Assembly: GCA_042854365.1 (NCBI GenBank)
Contig: AP031437.1
Span: 1,550,001 to 1,614,000 of the forward strand
Length of the DNA stretch: 64,000 bases
Direction of reading: 5' to 3'
From: Anaeromassilibacillus sp001305115
GTDB lineage: Bacteria > Bacillota > Clostridia > Oscillospirales > Acutalibacteraceae
Shown one piece after another: positions 26,913-36,900 of this stretch; position 1 is the first letter of the stretch; each line of letters starts with the position of its first letter. The notes under the pieces were generated by a model, which had not been told where the DNA came from, searched no databases, and saw only the letters and a program-made list of their open reading frames with translations. Position numbers and translations under genes: made by a program.

Positions 26913-27136
26913 GTTCTAAGACCTCCAATCGCTGCGTCAATTTCCACACCGGTATAGGGAAGCACACAGTCCAAACCGTCCGCCGTGTGCAGCACGGCTC
27001 CTGTGTTTTCATAGAGCACGGCCCCGGCGCTGTTTTGGAGCAGGCCGTACCATTCCACCCCCACAGCCAGATGAACCATGCTGCCGGCCGTTGTGGTCTG
27101 TGGGGTCAACTGCGCTTCTGTAATTCTAATGGACAT
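26900..27136 (-). CDS. Small phage tail protein
   Basis: 78 residues with the same C-terminal motif as its neighbour (LPYTGVEIDAAIGGLR). It overlaps both adjacent genes, which fits a compact phage tail operon. No specific function is recognised. Confidence 0.55.
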   Translation of the reverse strand: MSIRITEAQLTPQTTTAGSMVHLAVGVEWYGLLQNSAGAVLYENTGAVLHTADGLDCVLPYTGVEIDAAIGGLRTWET

Positions 27137-27407
27137 CCACCATCACCCGCACCTTCCGCGTCTCCGGCGGCAACTCATATGTGATCTCCAAGGTGTAATT
27201 TCCAGTCTTCTGCGGCTCAATCAGCGCACGGATGCGGTTGCCTTCCACTTCACATGCGCCGCTCTGCTCGGCCTCCGCCGCCGTCTCCGGCGTGAGGGAC
27301 CAGCTCGCGCTTGGAATGGTCACCTCGCCCTTTTGGGTGCTGCATACCTCCAACTCGACATACTTGTCCTCACCTAAAATCCACGATCGTTTATACACTG
27401 GCAGCAC
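27126..27407 (-). CDS. Small phage baseplate/immunoglobulin-like protein
   Basis: 93 residues, beta-rich, ending with NYTLEITYELPPETRKVRVM. It resembles single Ig-like baseplate attachment domains. It overlaps the large Ig-repeat protein by 17 bp and the next small gene by 11 bp. Confidence 0.5.
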   Translation of the reverse strand: MLPVYKRSWILGEDKYVELEVCSTQKGEVTIPSASWSLTPETAAEAEQSGACEVEGNRIRALIEPQKTGNYTLEITYELPPETRKVRVMVDVH

Positions 27408-28632
27408 AGGAACACCTCCTTGTCAATTGCACTTCACAGCGGTCTTTTTCCAGATGGGCTGTTTGGCGCTCTGGCAAGAGCATCACCCGATAGGGGTCCT
27501 CCACCAAAAGCGCACAGATCGGACGGCCGTCCTGCAGGGAGAGCGTCCCTTCCCAATAGGCCTGTTCCCCATCCGCGTTCTCCGCCCAAATTCGAACTTC
27601 ATAAGCCTGGCCCGCCCCGCCGGCCGGGACCAGCGCCTGCCAAATATCCGGCCCGGCCTTTTCAAAGGTGAGGTCGTGCTGGCCGGCTCGTCCCCACACC
27701 GCTTCGGCTGTTCCCCCTGCAATCTCCACACAGATCACATGCGTCTCGCCCGCATCCTCGGGATTGGCGGAAATCGAGACGCGGGCAATCTGTAGGGAGG
27801 CTTCCTGGAACGTCCCCCGGAGGACGGCCGAAGCGGTCCATCCCGCGCGGTCCTCCGCGGTTACCAGTAGGGTATTTTCCCCCTTCCGCAAGGGGACGGT
27901 TCGGCTCCACGCGCCGGAGGGACCGGCTACAACCGCGCCCTGCGCGCTTCCGTTCAGGGTCAGACGGATGGTCACCGGGCCGCTGGCGGCGTCGGTGGCC
28001 GTCCCGGATACCACCAGGGACCCCTGTTTCACAACAAAGCCGTCCTGGGGCTGTGCAACGGCCAGCACAGGGGGCTCTGTGTCGGTGGTAAAGCTTCGCG
28101 ATGCCGCTTCCGCCTGGTTGCCGTCGTGGTCGGATACCGCGGCCGAAACCGTATGGACGCCGTCCTTCAGGGCGCTCTGGGGGACGTAGGAGACATCATA
28201 ACCGCCTTCCACTGCTGTGACAGACATTCCCGGCGCGCGGCTGTCCAACACATCGCCTTCGTCCAGGCGAAGCTGGAAGGTCTCCACAGCGACGCCGCTG
28301 CCGGTATCGCGCAGTTGCAGGGCTACCACCGGCTTCGGGTCCGCCAGATAGGCCCCAGCCTGCGGTGAAAGGACTGCAACGTTGGGCGGCTCGGTCTCCT
28401 TGACAAACAGCCGTAGAGAGGCGCCGAGCGTTCCGTCGGAGGAAGCGTCGGCGGTGCTGCTGTTCCCTGCGCCGTCCGAAGCCGTCACCGCGACGCTGTA
28501 GAAATGCCCTTCCTGTCCATAGGAGGATTCCTCCGGAGCCTTGCACTCCGCTTCCCATTTCCCGGTTGCTTCATGATAAGCGAGGGCGTATGTCTGCCCA
28601 TCAATGCGCGCGGTCACACTCGTTTCAGCCAT
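27391..28632 (-). CDS. Phage tail protein with Ig-like/bacterial adhesion-type repeats
   Basis: 413 residues. Several beta-sandwich repeats are visible, e.g. TEPPNVAVLSPQAGAYL and TEPPVLAVAQPQDGFVV, each followed by a strand pattern ending SVAVTASDGAGN, TVSAAVSDHDGN or LLVTAEDRAG. Such repeats decorate tail fibres and aid binding to carbohydrate surfaces. The ATG at 28632 is chosen because GGAGGG lies six bases upstream. It follows the holin-like gene by two bases. Confidence 0.7.
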   Translation of the reverse strand: MAETSVTARIDGQTYALAYHEATGKWEAECKAPEESSYGQEGHFYSVAVTASDGAGNSSTADASSDGTLGASLRLFVKETEPPNVAVLSPQAGAYLADPKPVVALQLRDTGSGVAVETFQLRLDEGDVLDSRAPGMSVTAVEGGYDVSYVPQSALKDGVHTVSAAVSDHDGNQAEAASRSFTTDTEPPVLAVAQPQDGFVVKQGSLVVSGTATDAASGPVTIRLTLNGSAQGAVVAGPSGAWSRTVPLRKGENTLLVTAEDRAGWTASAVLRGTFQEASLQIARVSISANPEDAGETHVICVEIAGGTAEAVWGRAGQHDLTFEKAGPDIWQALVPAGGAGQAYEVRIWAENADGEQAYWEGTLSLQDGRPICALLVEDPYRVMLLPERQTAHLEKDRCEVQLTRRCSCAASV

Positions 28633-28634
28633 CG

Positions 28635-28934
28635 TCATCCCTCCGTAGGCCCGCGGCTCTGCACGCGGGTTACCGCTTGAAATGCGCCGTTGCTCGCCAG
28701 ACTCACCAGGACGGCGTTGAGCGGCACCAGCGCCCAGACGGTCCAGGGCTGGGTCCATCCGCCCGTGGCTGCGGTTGTGACGGTCAGCAACAGCGCCGCC
28801 AGGATGTAGGAAAGCCACTGTGTCGGAAGCTTTCCAAAGGAGCGTTTGAGCAGTTGGGTGCACAGCCCGGTACAGGCCGTCGCCCCTGCAAAGGTCGCCA
28901 GGCTCTCCCAGCTCCAAAATTGATTCAAGTCCAT
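28635..28934 (-). CDS. Holin-like phage membrane protein
   Basis: 99 residues with three hydrophobic segments (about 10-27, 40-58, 65-90), short charged ends and a GGGAGGAAAC ribosome site. Size and topology fit class I holins, which time lysis by perforating the membrane. No endolysin gene is visible beside it, which is unusual. Confidence 0.6.
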   Translation of the reverse strand: MDLNQFWSWESLATFAGATACTGLCTQLLKRSFGKLPTQWLSYILAALLLTVTTAATGGWTQPWTVWALVPLNAVLVSLASNGAFQAVTRVQSRGPTEG

Positions 28935-29442
28935 CAAGTTTCCTCCCATCAAAACCGGGCGGCTGTCGCCGCCCCCACTGGGCCCGCGGCGGGCGCTCCG
29001 GGCCCTTCGGCGAACAGCGTCTCCCGACATAGGTTGGAACGGGCGGCCCATTCCGTCACCTTTCGCCGGATTTTCCGGAGGTCCGTTTGTACACCGGGGC
29101 GTTTTCGATTCTGCGGCCATGGCGGCCGCAAAGCGGCGCATGCTTTCCGGCCGGTCCCGGCGACGGCGGGCGGGTTTGGCCCGGTCCATCGCCTGGATTC
29201 CGATGCTCGTCTCCGAATCCAGGCAGTCCTCCGCTTCGGGTGGAGAGCACCTGCGGCCCATGCGGGCATTCCCGCCCTTTTTCCGTTGGCCCAAAGCCGG
29301 GGACCGGGACGCCTTCCACGGCGGATTCCCGCCATTGCCTCTGAAAGGAGAGGGAATTGAAACCGCTCCGTTTCTCCGGCACACTCCCCTCCTCCCGCCA
29401 CAGCCTTATGCCGGGCCGTTAAGAGCGCTGTGCATTCCATCC
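28935..29442. other. High-G+C stretch inside the prophage without a supported gene
   Basis: All three minus frames are partly open but Arg/Pro/Gly-rich and lack ribosome sites, as expected of non-coding high-G+C DNA. An endolysin gene could have been lost here or at the element's end. Confidence 0.4.
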
Positions 29443-29877
29443 CTATAGATTTGCCCCGTCCGGGACCTCGGTCCAGCCGGAGACGCCCGGTTCCCAAACA
29501 TTCGCCTCCACGTCGCTGACCCAATGCTTTCCGTTGTGGCTGACCTTTGCGCCCTTGGAATAGGCGTCCGTGCTTCCGGCAGGCTGTCTCCATTCCGGCC
29601 ATTCCACCGCGGGGTCATCCACCCTTACCCAAAGCGAGGGCGCAGTATCCGGCCTCCAACTGTCCTGCGACGTGTGCCCGGTCAAGCAGCGATACAACAC
29701 GCCGCCGTACTGCACGCGCTCTCCCTCTGCATACGCATGGCCCCCGCCATCCCAAAGGGGGAACATCCACGCGCGTTCATATGCCTGCTCATCGGACAAG
29801 GCCGCCGCCGCTGCTTCGATCTGCGCCCGCTTGGCTTTTGCTTCGGCAATCAGTTTATTTCTATCAAATTCAGCCAT
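29443..29877 (-). CDS. Phage tail protein with C-terminal carbohydrate-binding (CBM5/12-type) module
   Basis: 144 residues. The N-terminal helix (residues 1-30) is followed by two aromatic-rich short modules: AYAEGERVQYGGVLYRCLTG and AYSKGAKVSHNGKHWVSDVE, then VWEPGVSGWTEV. The W/Y placement is that of chitin-binding type-3 domains, which bind cell-surface glycans. The start overlaps the preceding gene by eight bases. Confidence 0.7.
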   Translation of the reverse strand: MAEFDRNKLIAEAKAKRAQIEAAAAALSDEQAYERAWMFPLWDGGGHAYAEGERVQYGGVLYRCLTGHTSQDSWRPDTAPSLWVRVDDPAVEWPEWRQPAGSTDAYSKGAKVSHNGKHWVSDVEANVWEPGVSGWTEVPDGANL

Positions 29878-30226
29878 TGTATGTACCTCCCATCAAAATA
29901 GAAATTGCTTTCTGTTGTGCTGCAACTTGCTCCTGCAACTCTATAATTTGTGTATCCACGTTTTTCGCCATAGTCACTTTGATCTGGCCGCCCTCATATA
30001 CGGTTCTCACCAAGGCCGTATATCCTTCAATGGGAGAACCATCATCAATGGTCATCGTCTGTGTCTTTTCGGTGTTACAAAAGCTCTCGCGCAGTTGGGG
30101 GTCTTGGTAGGTTTCCGCATCAAAGCAAAAGCGGATAGCCTTACAACGCTGCCCGTCAATATATTCTTCCGTTCCCTGCGCGCCAATTAGGGAAAGTGTC
30201 GTACCGTTTGCAAATTTGAGTGTCAT
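29870..30226 (-). CDS. Phage tail/baseplate protein, function unknown
   Basis: 118 residues. The beta-rich start (MTLKFANGTTLSLIGAQG) is followed by a helical C-terminus (AKNVDTQIIELQEQVAAQQK). Such proteins sit between baseplate and fibre genes in clostridial siphophages. No family name is recognised. Confidence 0.55.
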   Translation of the reverse strand: MTLKFANGTTLSLIGAQGTEEYIDGQRCKAIRFCFDAETYQDPQLRESFCNTEKTQTMTIDDGSPIEGYTALVRTVYEGGQIKVTMAKNVDTQIIELQEQVAAQQKAISILMGGTYNG

Positions 30227-30241
30227 TTTACTACGCCCCTT

Positions 30242-30823
30242 TTATAGAACTTTTTTACCATTCAAAATAATGTCGCATATATCAATTTGGGCCTCCCCAT
30301 AGCTTTGTGTTTCTGCATCCCAGCTAAAAATGTAATCTCCATCAATATCCTTGTTTGCTGTACGAGTTATTGATCGTACATTAGGATCAGGATATTCCGT
30401 TCGTCCGATACTCAAAAATAATAAATTTCCACCCCATAGTCTATAAACGTTGATCCCGGTTTTTCTCAGCTTAAAGCGAAGTTTGATTTCATCTCCTGCC
30501 TTAATTCGTAAATTTGTTGCACATATCATTGCCTTATAGTATAGATAATCAGGATTTTGGTTTTTCGAATATCCAACTTTGAGGATAGTCGGCGTAGATT
30601 CAGATGCAGGATTAACAATCTGAACATCTCCGCGGTCTCCATATCCATTGCTGGACTTAATTTCAATCCAGTTGATTCTATTGCGAAACACTAACCGGTT
30701 GACTTCACTTTTATCTGTCTGCCAAACCTCTCTGATTTCTCGTTGAACATTACTTTCGTCGGTCTGGTAGATATTGTACACTTCACGCTCCACATTGCTG
30801 CTGTCCGGAACATAAATCGGCAT
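30242..30823 (-). CDS. Phage baseplate/fibre protein
   Basis: 193 residues. The start has two to three short repeats of the type 'SNVEREVYNIYQTDESNVQR' (residues 8-50), a probable trimer-forming stalk, followed by a beta-sandwich C-terminus. It is noticeably A+T-richer than the flanking tail genes, suggesting separate acquisition of the receptor-binding end. Confidence 0.55.
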   Translation of the reverse strand: MPIYVPDSSNVEREVYNIYQTDESNVQREIREVWQTDKSEVNRLVFRNRINWIEIKSSNGYGDRGDVQIVNPASESTPTILKVGYSKNQNPDYLYYKAMICATNLRIKAGDEIKLRFKLRKTGINVYRLWGGNLLFLSIGRTEYPDPNVRSITRTANKDIDGDYIFSWDAETQSYGEAQIDICDIILNGKKVL

Positions 30824-30835
30824 CCGTCATCCCCC

Positions 30836-31852
30836 TTATGCCTCATATACGAATGTAATACGTCCTGCCGGTGCGCTGGTTGGTTTCTTATCGGCTACCG
30901 CAAATGTAAAGCCGTTGACACTGGGTGCATCCGCAGACCAGCCCGACCAATGCCAAACGCTATCTTCGTTGTAGGCATGACCAATGTATTCCACTACCGA
31001 TTTTTCACCTTGATTTTTTGGCACATATGTAAACTTTACTCGTAAGAGATCAATTTTAGTAACCTCCAAAAAACCATATTGATTCGGATATATAGATGCA
31101 TTACGATCATCTACTCTTAAAATCAGTTTTGTTCTCTCGTTTAATGCCTCTGCTATATCTGCGATTGTTTCGCTGCCTGTTGTTAGCCCTATTTGTTCCA
31201 AGCGGACAAATGTCCGCATTTGATGGTCGCTCTTCTCCGCCTTTCCATTCCACGCCTCTTTTTCCTTCTTCGTCACGTGGATGTCCCCGTCCTCGATGTG
31301 CTCGGTAAAGGGGCCGAGGAATTGGTTCAGGTCCTCGAAGTCGCTCATGTCCAGGGTGTAGAGCCCCTGGCAGATGCCGCAGAGTTCCGCATCGTAGCGC
31401 TCATCCGTCACGGTCTCGACCTGTAGGGCGTTGGCCGGGATGTACAGCTGTGCGAGGGAGATGTCGTAATAGTTGTTGTTTCGAAGCAGCTTTGGCGGCT
31501 GCGGCGAAGCGGTGGCTTCGCCCTGCAAAATCTGCGCCGTGATCGAGCGGACCTCCGTGCTCAGGTCCAGGCGGAGCACCACCCGGTCGATGCGCGCGAA
31601 CGACGTGCTCGCCGCGGGGACGGCCAACTCCTTGGCCTGTTCGGTCAGCCAGTAGGGGCGGCCGTCCACAACCGCTTCGCCCGGCAGGACGGACACCGCC
31701 AGCTTTTCCGTGTTTTTGGTGACCTTCAGGCGGTCGCCGCCCTGAACCACGCCGGTGGAGTAGAACAGCTTCATGAACTGCGCAAAATCCGCAGAGGAGT
31801 AGAGCCGTTCGTCGTTTTCCGTGGAGTCAAAAAATAACGATTTTTCTGCCAA
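30836..31852 (-). CDS. Phage upper baseplate/receptor-binding protein
   Basis: 338 residues. The N-terminal region SLFFDSTENDERLYSSADFA, then GVVQGGDRLKV and LPGEAVVDGRPYWL, is the conserved start of many Firmicutes baseplate proteins. The C-terminal third becomes A+T-rich and variable, a usual sign of receptor-binding modules. It lies just after the Gp37-like tail protein. Confidence 0.7.
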   Translation of the reverse strand: MAEKSLFFDSTENDERLYSSADFAQFMKLFYSTGVVQGGDRLKVTKNTEKLAVSVLPGEAVVDGRPYWLTEQAKELAVPAASTSFARIDRVVLRLDLSTEVRSITAQILQGEATASPQPPKLLRNNNYYDISLAQLYIPANALQVETVTDERYDAELCGICQGLYTLDMSDFEDLNQFLGPFTEHIEDGDIHVTKKEKEAWNGKAEKSDHQMRTFVRLEQIGLTTGSETIADIAEALNERTKLILRVDDRNASIYPNQYGFLEVTKIDLLRVKFTYVPKNQGEKSVVEYIGHAYNEDSVWHWSGWSADAPSVNGFTFAVADKKPTSAPAGRITFVYEA

Positions 31853-31863
31853 TGGGATTCCTC

Positions 31864-33018
31864 CTATCTCACTGTATTTTTGAGGCTTCGGATGACGCGC
31901 CCCAGATGTTTCGGCGCCTCGCCGAAAGTGATGTCCACGCCGTAGCTTCCCGCCTCATAGCGTTCGGTCACCTGTGCGATGCGCATGTCGGCAGCTACGC
32001 CGAGGTTGCGGTCCAGCACCGTCACCAGGTCTCCCAGGTCCCAGTGCCGGCGGTATTGGAACGAGCCCCCCTGCGGCAGAGTTGCGGTGAGGCTCTCGGT
32101 CCGGGGATAGTCCAGCAGCTTGTGCTTTCCCTCCTCCTCCAGGCTCATCGCGGTATCGCTTCCGACAATCTCCAGGGTTCCGCAGTCGATGAAGGTCTCA
32201 AAGCGTTCGAGGCCCTCCGGCTCTTCGGCGTTGTTTGTCACCTTGAGCACCGTGCGGTCCGCGCCCTCTCCGGCACCGCCCGCATAGGCGAGGTTCCGGT
32301 GCCCCGAAACATCGCGCAGGTATTTTAGCGATTCGACGCTCTCAAATTCCAGGGCGAACACCACCGCGCTGTTCTCGGACTGCTGGTCTGTGCGATCCAC
32401 CCCGGGGAGTACGTCAAAGACCAGATTTCCCCCGTCGGGGTCCAGGTGGATGCCCCATCCCATGTCCGTGTATTCGCCCACCGCTTGCAAAACCTCGTCG
32501 AGCGGTTCAAACCGGCTCATCCAAACGGTCTCCATACCGCGCCCCTGGTCGGGCGCAAGAACCAGCAGGGGGATCTTCCGCTTGGGGTCCAACGGGTTGG
32601 CCAGGTGCCGGCCCGCGTACGTCTTGAGGATCGTCTCCGCCGGAACGGGGTCCGGCGTCTGCCCGGCGGATTCCAGGGCGGGCACAACGTCATATCCGCC
32701 GTTCGCCTCGCCCTCCAGCGGCAGCGTTGTGCGCTGGCCGGCCAGCCCGTTCAAAGTCTGGCCGCGCACCGTCACGGTCACGCCGCCCTCGCCGTCGTCC
32801 TGTTCCACCGAGCGGATGATGCCGGCCCGCGTCCCGTCGGCGTCCAACAGGACCAGGTTGCCCTGGGCGAGCACGCGCTCATCCAGCTCGCCGAACAGAT
32901 GAAACTCGAAGTCCCCCACCCCCTGCCAGAGCCGGCTGAACTGCAGGGAGGTGTACGCGTCGAACTCCCCCAGAAGCTCCAAGGCGGGTGAAAGGACCCG
33001 AATGCTCGGTATCTGCAT
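31864..33018 (-). CDS. Siphovirus tail protein, ReqiPepy6 Gp37-like family
   Basis: 384 residues. IRVLSPALELLGEFDAYTSL, LFGELDERVLAQGNLVLLD and a C-terminal block with TVLDRNLGVAADMRIAQVTE match the tail-tip (Tal-like) proteins that follow Dit. It forms the hub end of the tail. The ATG at 33018 is preferred to an upstream GTG/ATG because GGGGGTGTG precedes it. Confidence 0.8.
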   Translation of the reverse strand: MQIPSIRVLSPALELLGEFDAYTSLQFSRLWQGVGDFEFHLFGELDERVLAQGNLVLLDADGTRAGIIRSVEQDDGEGGVTVTVRGQTLNGLAGQRTTLPLEGEANGGYDVVPALESAGQTPDPVPAETILKTYAGRHLANPLDPKRKIPLLVLAPDQGRGMETVWMSRFEPLDEVLQAVGEYTDMGWGIHLDPDGGNLVFDVLPGVDRTDQQSENSAVVFALEFESVESLKYLRDVSGHRNLAYAGGAGEGADRTVLKVTNNAEEPEGLERFETFIDCGTLEIVGSDTAMSLEEEGKHKLLDYPRTESLTATLPQGGSFQYRRHWDLGDLVTVLDRNLGVAADMRIAQVTERYEAGSYGVDITFGEAPKHLGRVIRSLKNTVR

Positions 33019-33020
33019 CG

Positions 33021-33896
33021 TCACACCCCCGCATACCATTCGCGGAACCGCACCGTCACGCGGGCGTGTTCCGTCTCGTTGTCGCTTTCATACCGCAGTG
33101 CATTGACGCCGGGGACCAGCTGAAAGAATGTGGAGCGCAGGTCGATGTATTGGAATGCATCCTCCGGCTCCTGCCCCGCGCGGAAGAGCTTGACGCTCTT
33201 TTCGCCGCGCTTGGTGCGGATCTGTAGGGTTTCCCCTTCCGCGAGGTCCCGCCGGACCTGGAAGCGCTCTCCGGTGGTCTCGTTGACCACGGCGGGATTG
33301 GTCGCCGGCCCCCGAATGGTGATCTCCACCGGGGCGGCCACAGAACCCGCGTTGGTCAGGCTGGTGCGGTTGCGCAGGGCCGCGAAGGAGATGGACGGCT
33401 TGAACTGAAACGGGAACCGGAATCCCCCGTCGATGTAGGCCATATACCCGCTCTGGGCGACGGTGTCCTCCCAGTAGGGCGACGGGCACAGGAAGCGCAG
33501 TTCGGCCCGGTTGTAATTCTGAATGCGTTCCGTAAAGCTCGGGGAGGACTGCGGAAACGCCGCGATGCGTTTGACCGTATAATCGTTGAAGTAGTAGAGC
33601 AGGCCCGGCTCCTGCCCGGGGGTCAGTTTCTTGATGAGTTCGAACCGCTTGCGGTACATATCCTTGCGGTCCTCGCCATCGACGTGGATGAAGCAGGTGA
33701 CCTCCCGGCTCTCCGTGCGGATGCCGTGGACGAATACGCCGTCCACCCCGGGGACGCTGGAGGAGATCACGGTGGTCTCCGGGCCGCCGGTTCCCGTCAC
33801 GCTGCCGATGATGTACGGCGGCGCAAGGGAGAACTCCACACAGGTTTCCGGAAGTTCCACATTGCCGCCCGGCGGCACATATACCATTCTCTGCAT
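33021..33896 (-). CDS. Distal tail protein (Dit), siphovirus tail component family
   Basis: 291 residues with the Dit two-domain layout: an N-terminal ring domain with GVDGVFVHGIRTESREVTC and KRFELIKKLTPG, then a galectin-like C-terminal half. Dit forms the hexameric hub joining the tail tube to the baseplate. It lies directly after the tape measure gene, as in other siphophages. Confidence 0.85.
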   Translation of the reverse strand: MQRMVYVPPGGNVELPETCVEFSLAPPYIIGSVTGTGGPETTVISSSVPGVDGVFVHGIRTESREVTCFIHVDGEDRKDMYRKRFELIKKLTPGQEPGLLYYFNDYTVKRIAAFPQSSPSFTERIQNYNRAELRFLCPSPYWEDTVAQSGYMAYIDGGFRFPFQFKPSISFAALRNRTSLTNAGSVAAPVEITIRGPATNPAVVNETTGERFQVRRDLAEGETLQIRTKRGEKSVKLFRAGQEPEDAFQYIDLRSTFFQLVPGVNALRYESDNETEHARVTVRFREWYAGV

Positions 33897-33909
33897 GTTT
33901 TCATCCTCC

Positions 33910-36900
33910 TTATCCGATCTGCCGCGCGATCTCGTTCATGACGGATTGGATGGCGCGGCGCGTCTCGACGGGGCTCTCCACCGGCTGGTTGAAGTTGACC
34001 GTCACCTGGACCTGTTTTTCCCGCGCAGCCGAAAGGGAGGCCGGCGGCTGCGGCAGGTCCGCCTGCTTTTGGTGCGTCTGATAGAATTTGTCCGCGGCGG
34101 CGTTGGCCTGGTCGATCAAGATCTGCTGGTAGTTGGAGATCGCGTCGGTGACCTCCTGCACGTAGTCCAGCACGCTGCCAAATTTGTCCTTGAAGCCCTC
34201 CGCCAGCTTTTGGCCGATGCTCTGGCCCGCCAAGTCGTACTCCGGCGCATACGACTGGATGAGTTCGATGATCTCCTTCTGCGTCTTTGCCATGATGGCC
34301 TTTTCGGCCTCGGCGCGCAGTTGGAAATCGCTGGTCATCTTGTCGTATTCCTCGTTGATCTTGTCCAGTTCCTGTTGAAGGGCGTCCTGCTGCTTCTGCG
34401 ATTCCTCCTGGACCTTCTGGATCTCCTCTTCCAGCCGTTCGCGCTCCGCCTCGCGGGCCTCCTGGTCCAGGCGTTCCTGTTCCTCTTTTTCCAGGCGGGC
34501 CAGCTCCTGCTGGTACTGCTTGCGCTGGTAGTCGTCCTTTTCATAGGCGAGCTGTAGCTGTAGGGCCTGCTTTTTCTGCTCGTACTCCCGGCGCTTTTCC
34601 TCGCTCTCCTCCTGTTTTTCCAGCTCGTCGAGCGCGTCGATCTGCCCCTGAATGGCGGAGACCGTCTCGTCCTCCCAGGTCTGCCAGTTCCCGATGCTCT
34701 CTTGGATGCGGTCCTGTTCCGCTTTGCGCTGTTCCTCGTAGCGGTTGCGCAGGGCCTCTACCAGGGCGCCGGCCAGCGAATCGATCGCGTTGATCTCCTC
34801 CTGTTGGAGCTCTTTTTTGAGGTTGTACAGCTCGATCTCCAAGTCCATCTGGATTTCCTTGTTGTTCTTATATTTCCGCTGCAAGCGTTCCAGGTGTTCG
34901 ATTTGTTCCTCTGTGGAAAGGTCCTCCAGGACGATCCGGTTTTGGAGGTTTTGGTACTCCTCTTGGTAGGCCCGTTTGCGCGCTTCGTGGATTTTTTCTT
35001 CCAGCTCCAACTTCTGTTCGGCGTTCAGCACATATTGGGCCTGTTCCTCGGTGAGCTGGGCGAGGGTGCTGGTGGTCAACTCCCCAATCTGCGCGCTCAT
35101 CTGTTCGGCCTTCCGCTGGATGGTCTCCAAAAGTTCCAGCTCCTGCGCGGCGGTCATCCGGTCCATCGCCTTTTCGTGGGAGATGTCGCCGTAGGCGTCG
35201 TCCAGCATGCCCTGGGCGGCCTCTTTTTGCATTTCCGCCAGCCGTTTTTGGGATTCGTACAGGCGCGCATTCAGGTCCAGATCCTGCTCCTTGGTGAGCA
35301 GATAGGCGCGCTGTGCTTCGCTGGCCTTGTCCCAATCCGCGTCGGGCGCATACACATACTCCTTGCGCAGTGCGTCGAGCTTGCGGTATTCCTCTTGGGC
35401 GAGCTGGATGCTCTCCTCGCTGAGCTTCTCCTTCTGGTCCAGTTCGTCATAGGCCGCGTCCAGTTTTTCCTGGACGCTCTGGCGCTGTTCCTCCCGGATC
35501 TCCTTTTCCACGGAGAAGATGCGGTATTCGAGGTTCATCCGGTCGTCGGCCAAATCGTTGTACTTCTGTTGCAGCTCTTTTAGCCAGGCGAGCTCCTGCT
35601 GCAAATTGAGCTGATCCATCTTCTTCTGATGGTCCATTTGTTTCAGCTCGTCCGAAAGGTCGCTGTCCTTCCGGACGGAAGACGGCACGTTGGAAGCGGC
35701 TGGCTTTGTGGAGTTCCAGGTCGAATGCCGGATGGTTTCGATCTTGCGCTTCATCTCTTCGTACAGGGCGATCGTGCTTTCGAGCTGCTCTTTCTCCTGC
35801 GCAAGCTGCTGCCAGAGGGCGATCTTTTTCGGGCTGTTGGTTACGCGCTGTTCCTGGCGCTGCTGTGTCGTGACGGAGGCGTACTCCGAGGCCGCGGCGA
35901 TTTGATAAACCTGTATCTCAGACTCCAACATCTCGATCTTTTTCTGCGTGGTGTCGATCTGGGATTCCAGCTGCTGCCGGTTGTTTTCCAGGAAGGAGAC
36001 GGTCGCCTCCTTCTGTGCGTCGGCGGCCTCCCGAAGGACCTCGCCGTTGCGCAGGGTGAGATCGTTGGTCTTTTGGAGGTAGTCGTCGATCTGCGGATAT
36101 TTCGACCGCATCTCTTCGAGCTGGTTCAAGTTCAGGCTCTGCCCGGAGGAGAGGGTCTGGTAGGCGGTGGAAAGCTCATTCAAATTGTCCGCGTAGGATT
36201 GATACTGGACTTCCATCAAAAGCTGCCCGCTCTGCAACGTCAGGTCCCCGGTCTGTTGGAGGTAGCTGTGGACCTCGGGGAGTGCCTGCGCCAATTGTTG
36301 CAGTTCCTCTTTGGAGAGCGCCACCCCGCCGGAAAGCTTTGCGTAGGCGTCGGAAAGGGTCTCCATGGAGACGGCTTGCTGCCCGTACTGCTGTGTCAGG
36401 ATATACGCCAGGTCCGCTTGCCTTTGGGCTTCCTCGTTTGCCTTCCGCCAGGAAGCGGCGTAGCGTTCAACCAGTTCGGGGTCCTTCAGCATCTCATTGA
36501 TGTCGGAGGCAATCCCTTGAATCTGGTCTTCCGAGACGGTCCCTTGAAAGAGCTCGTCGTACTCCTTCAGCATTTCGCGCACAGCCGTCTTGTACTGTTC
36601 GCTCATGTTGGTGAACGAAGTGATGATCTCCCCGTTGGAATCGGTGATCCCGGTGGCTTCTTCCACTGCAACGTAGTAATAGTCCCTGGCCTCCTGGGCC
36701 ACTTCACGGTATTGGTGCTTTAGCTCTGCGAGCTCTTCGGATTGGCTTTTCAGCTGTTCCTCAAGCATCGTTTTCGACAGCGTTGGATTGACGTCCATCA
36801 GCGCTGCGTCGCTCCATTCCAGCCATTCCCGGTTCTGCGCCATGCTGGCCTCAAGGTCCTGGATCTGTTTTTGCAAGGCGCCGGCGTCGTTTGCGTAGAC

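Noticed and set aside
28949..29602. 217-residue minus-strand frame
   Set aside because: Arg/Pro/Gly-rich, no ribosome site, overlaps a clear tail gene in another frame.
34702..36723. Long hydrophobic frames opposite the tape measure gene
   Set aside because: Leu/Phe/Val-rich translation is the antisense of Gln/Glu/Lys coiled-coil codons.
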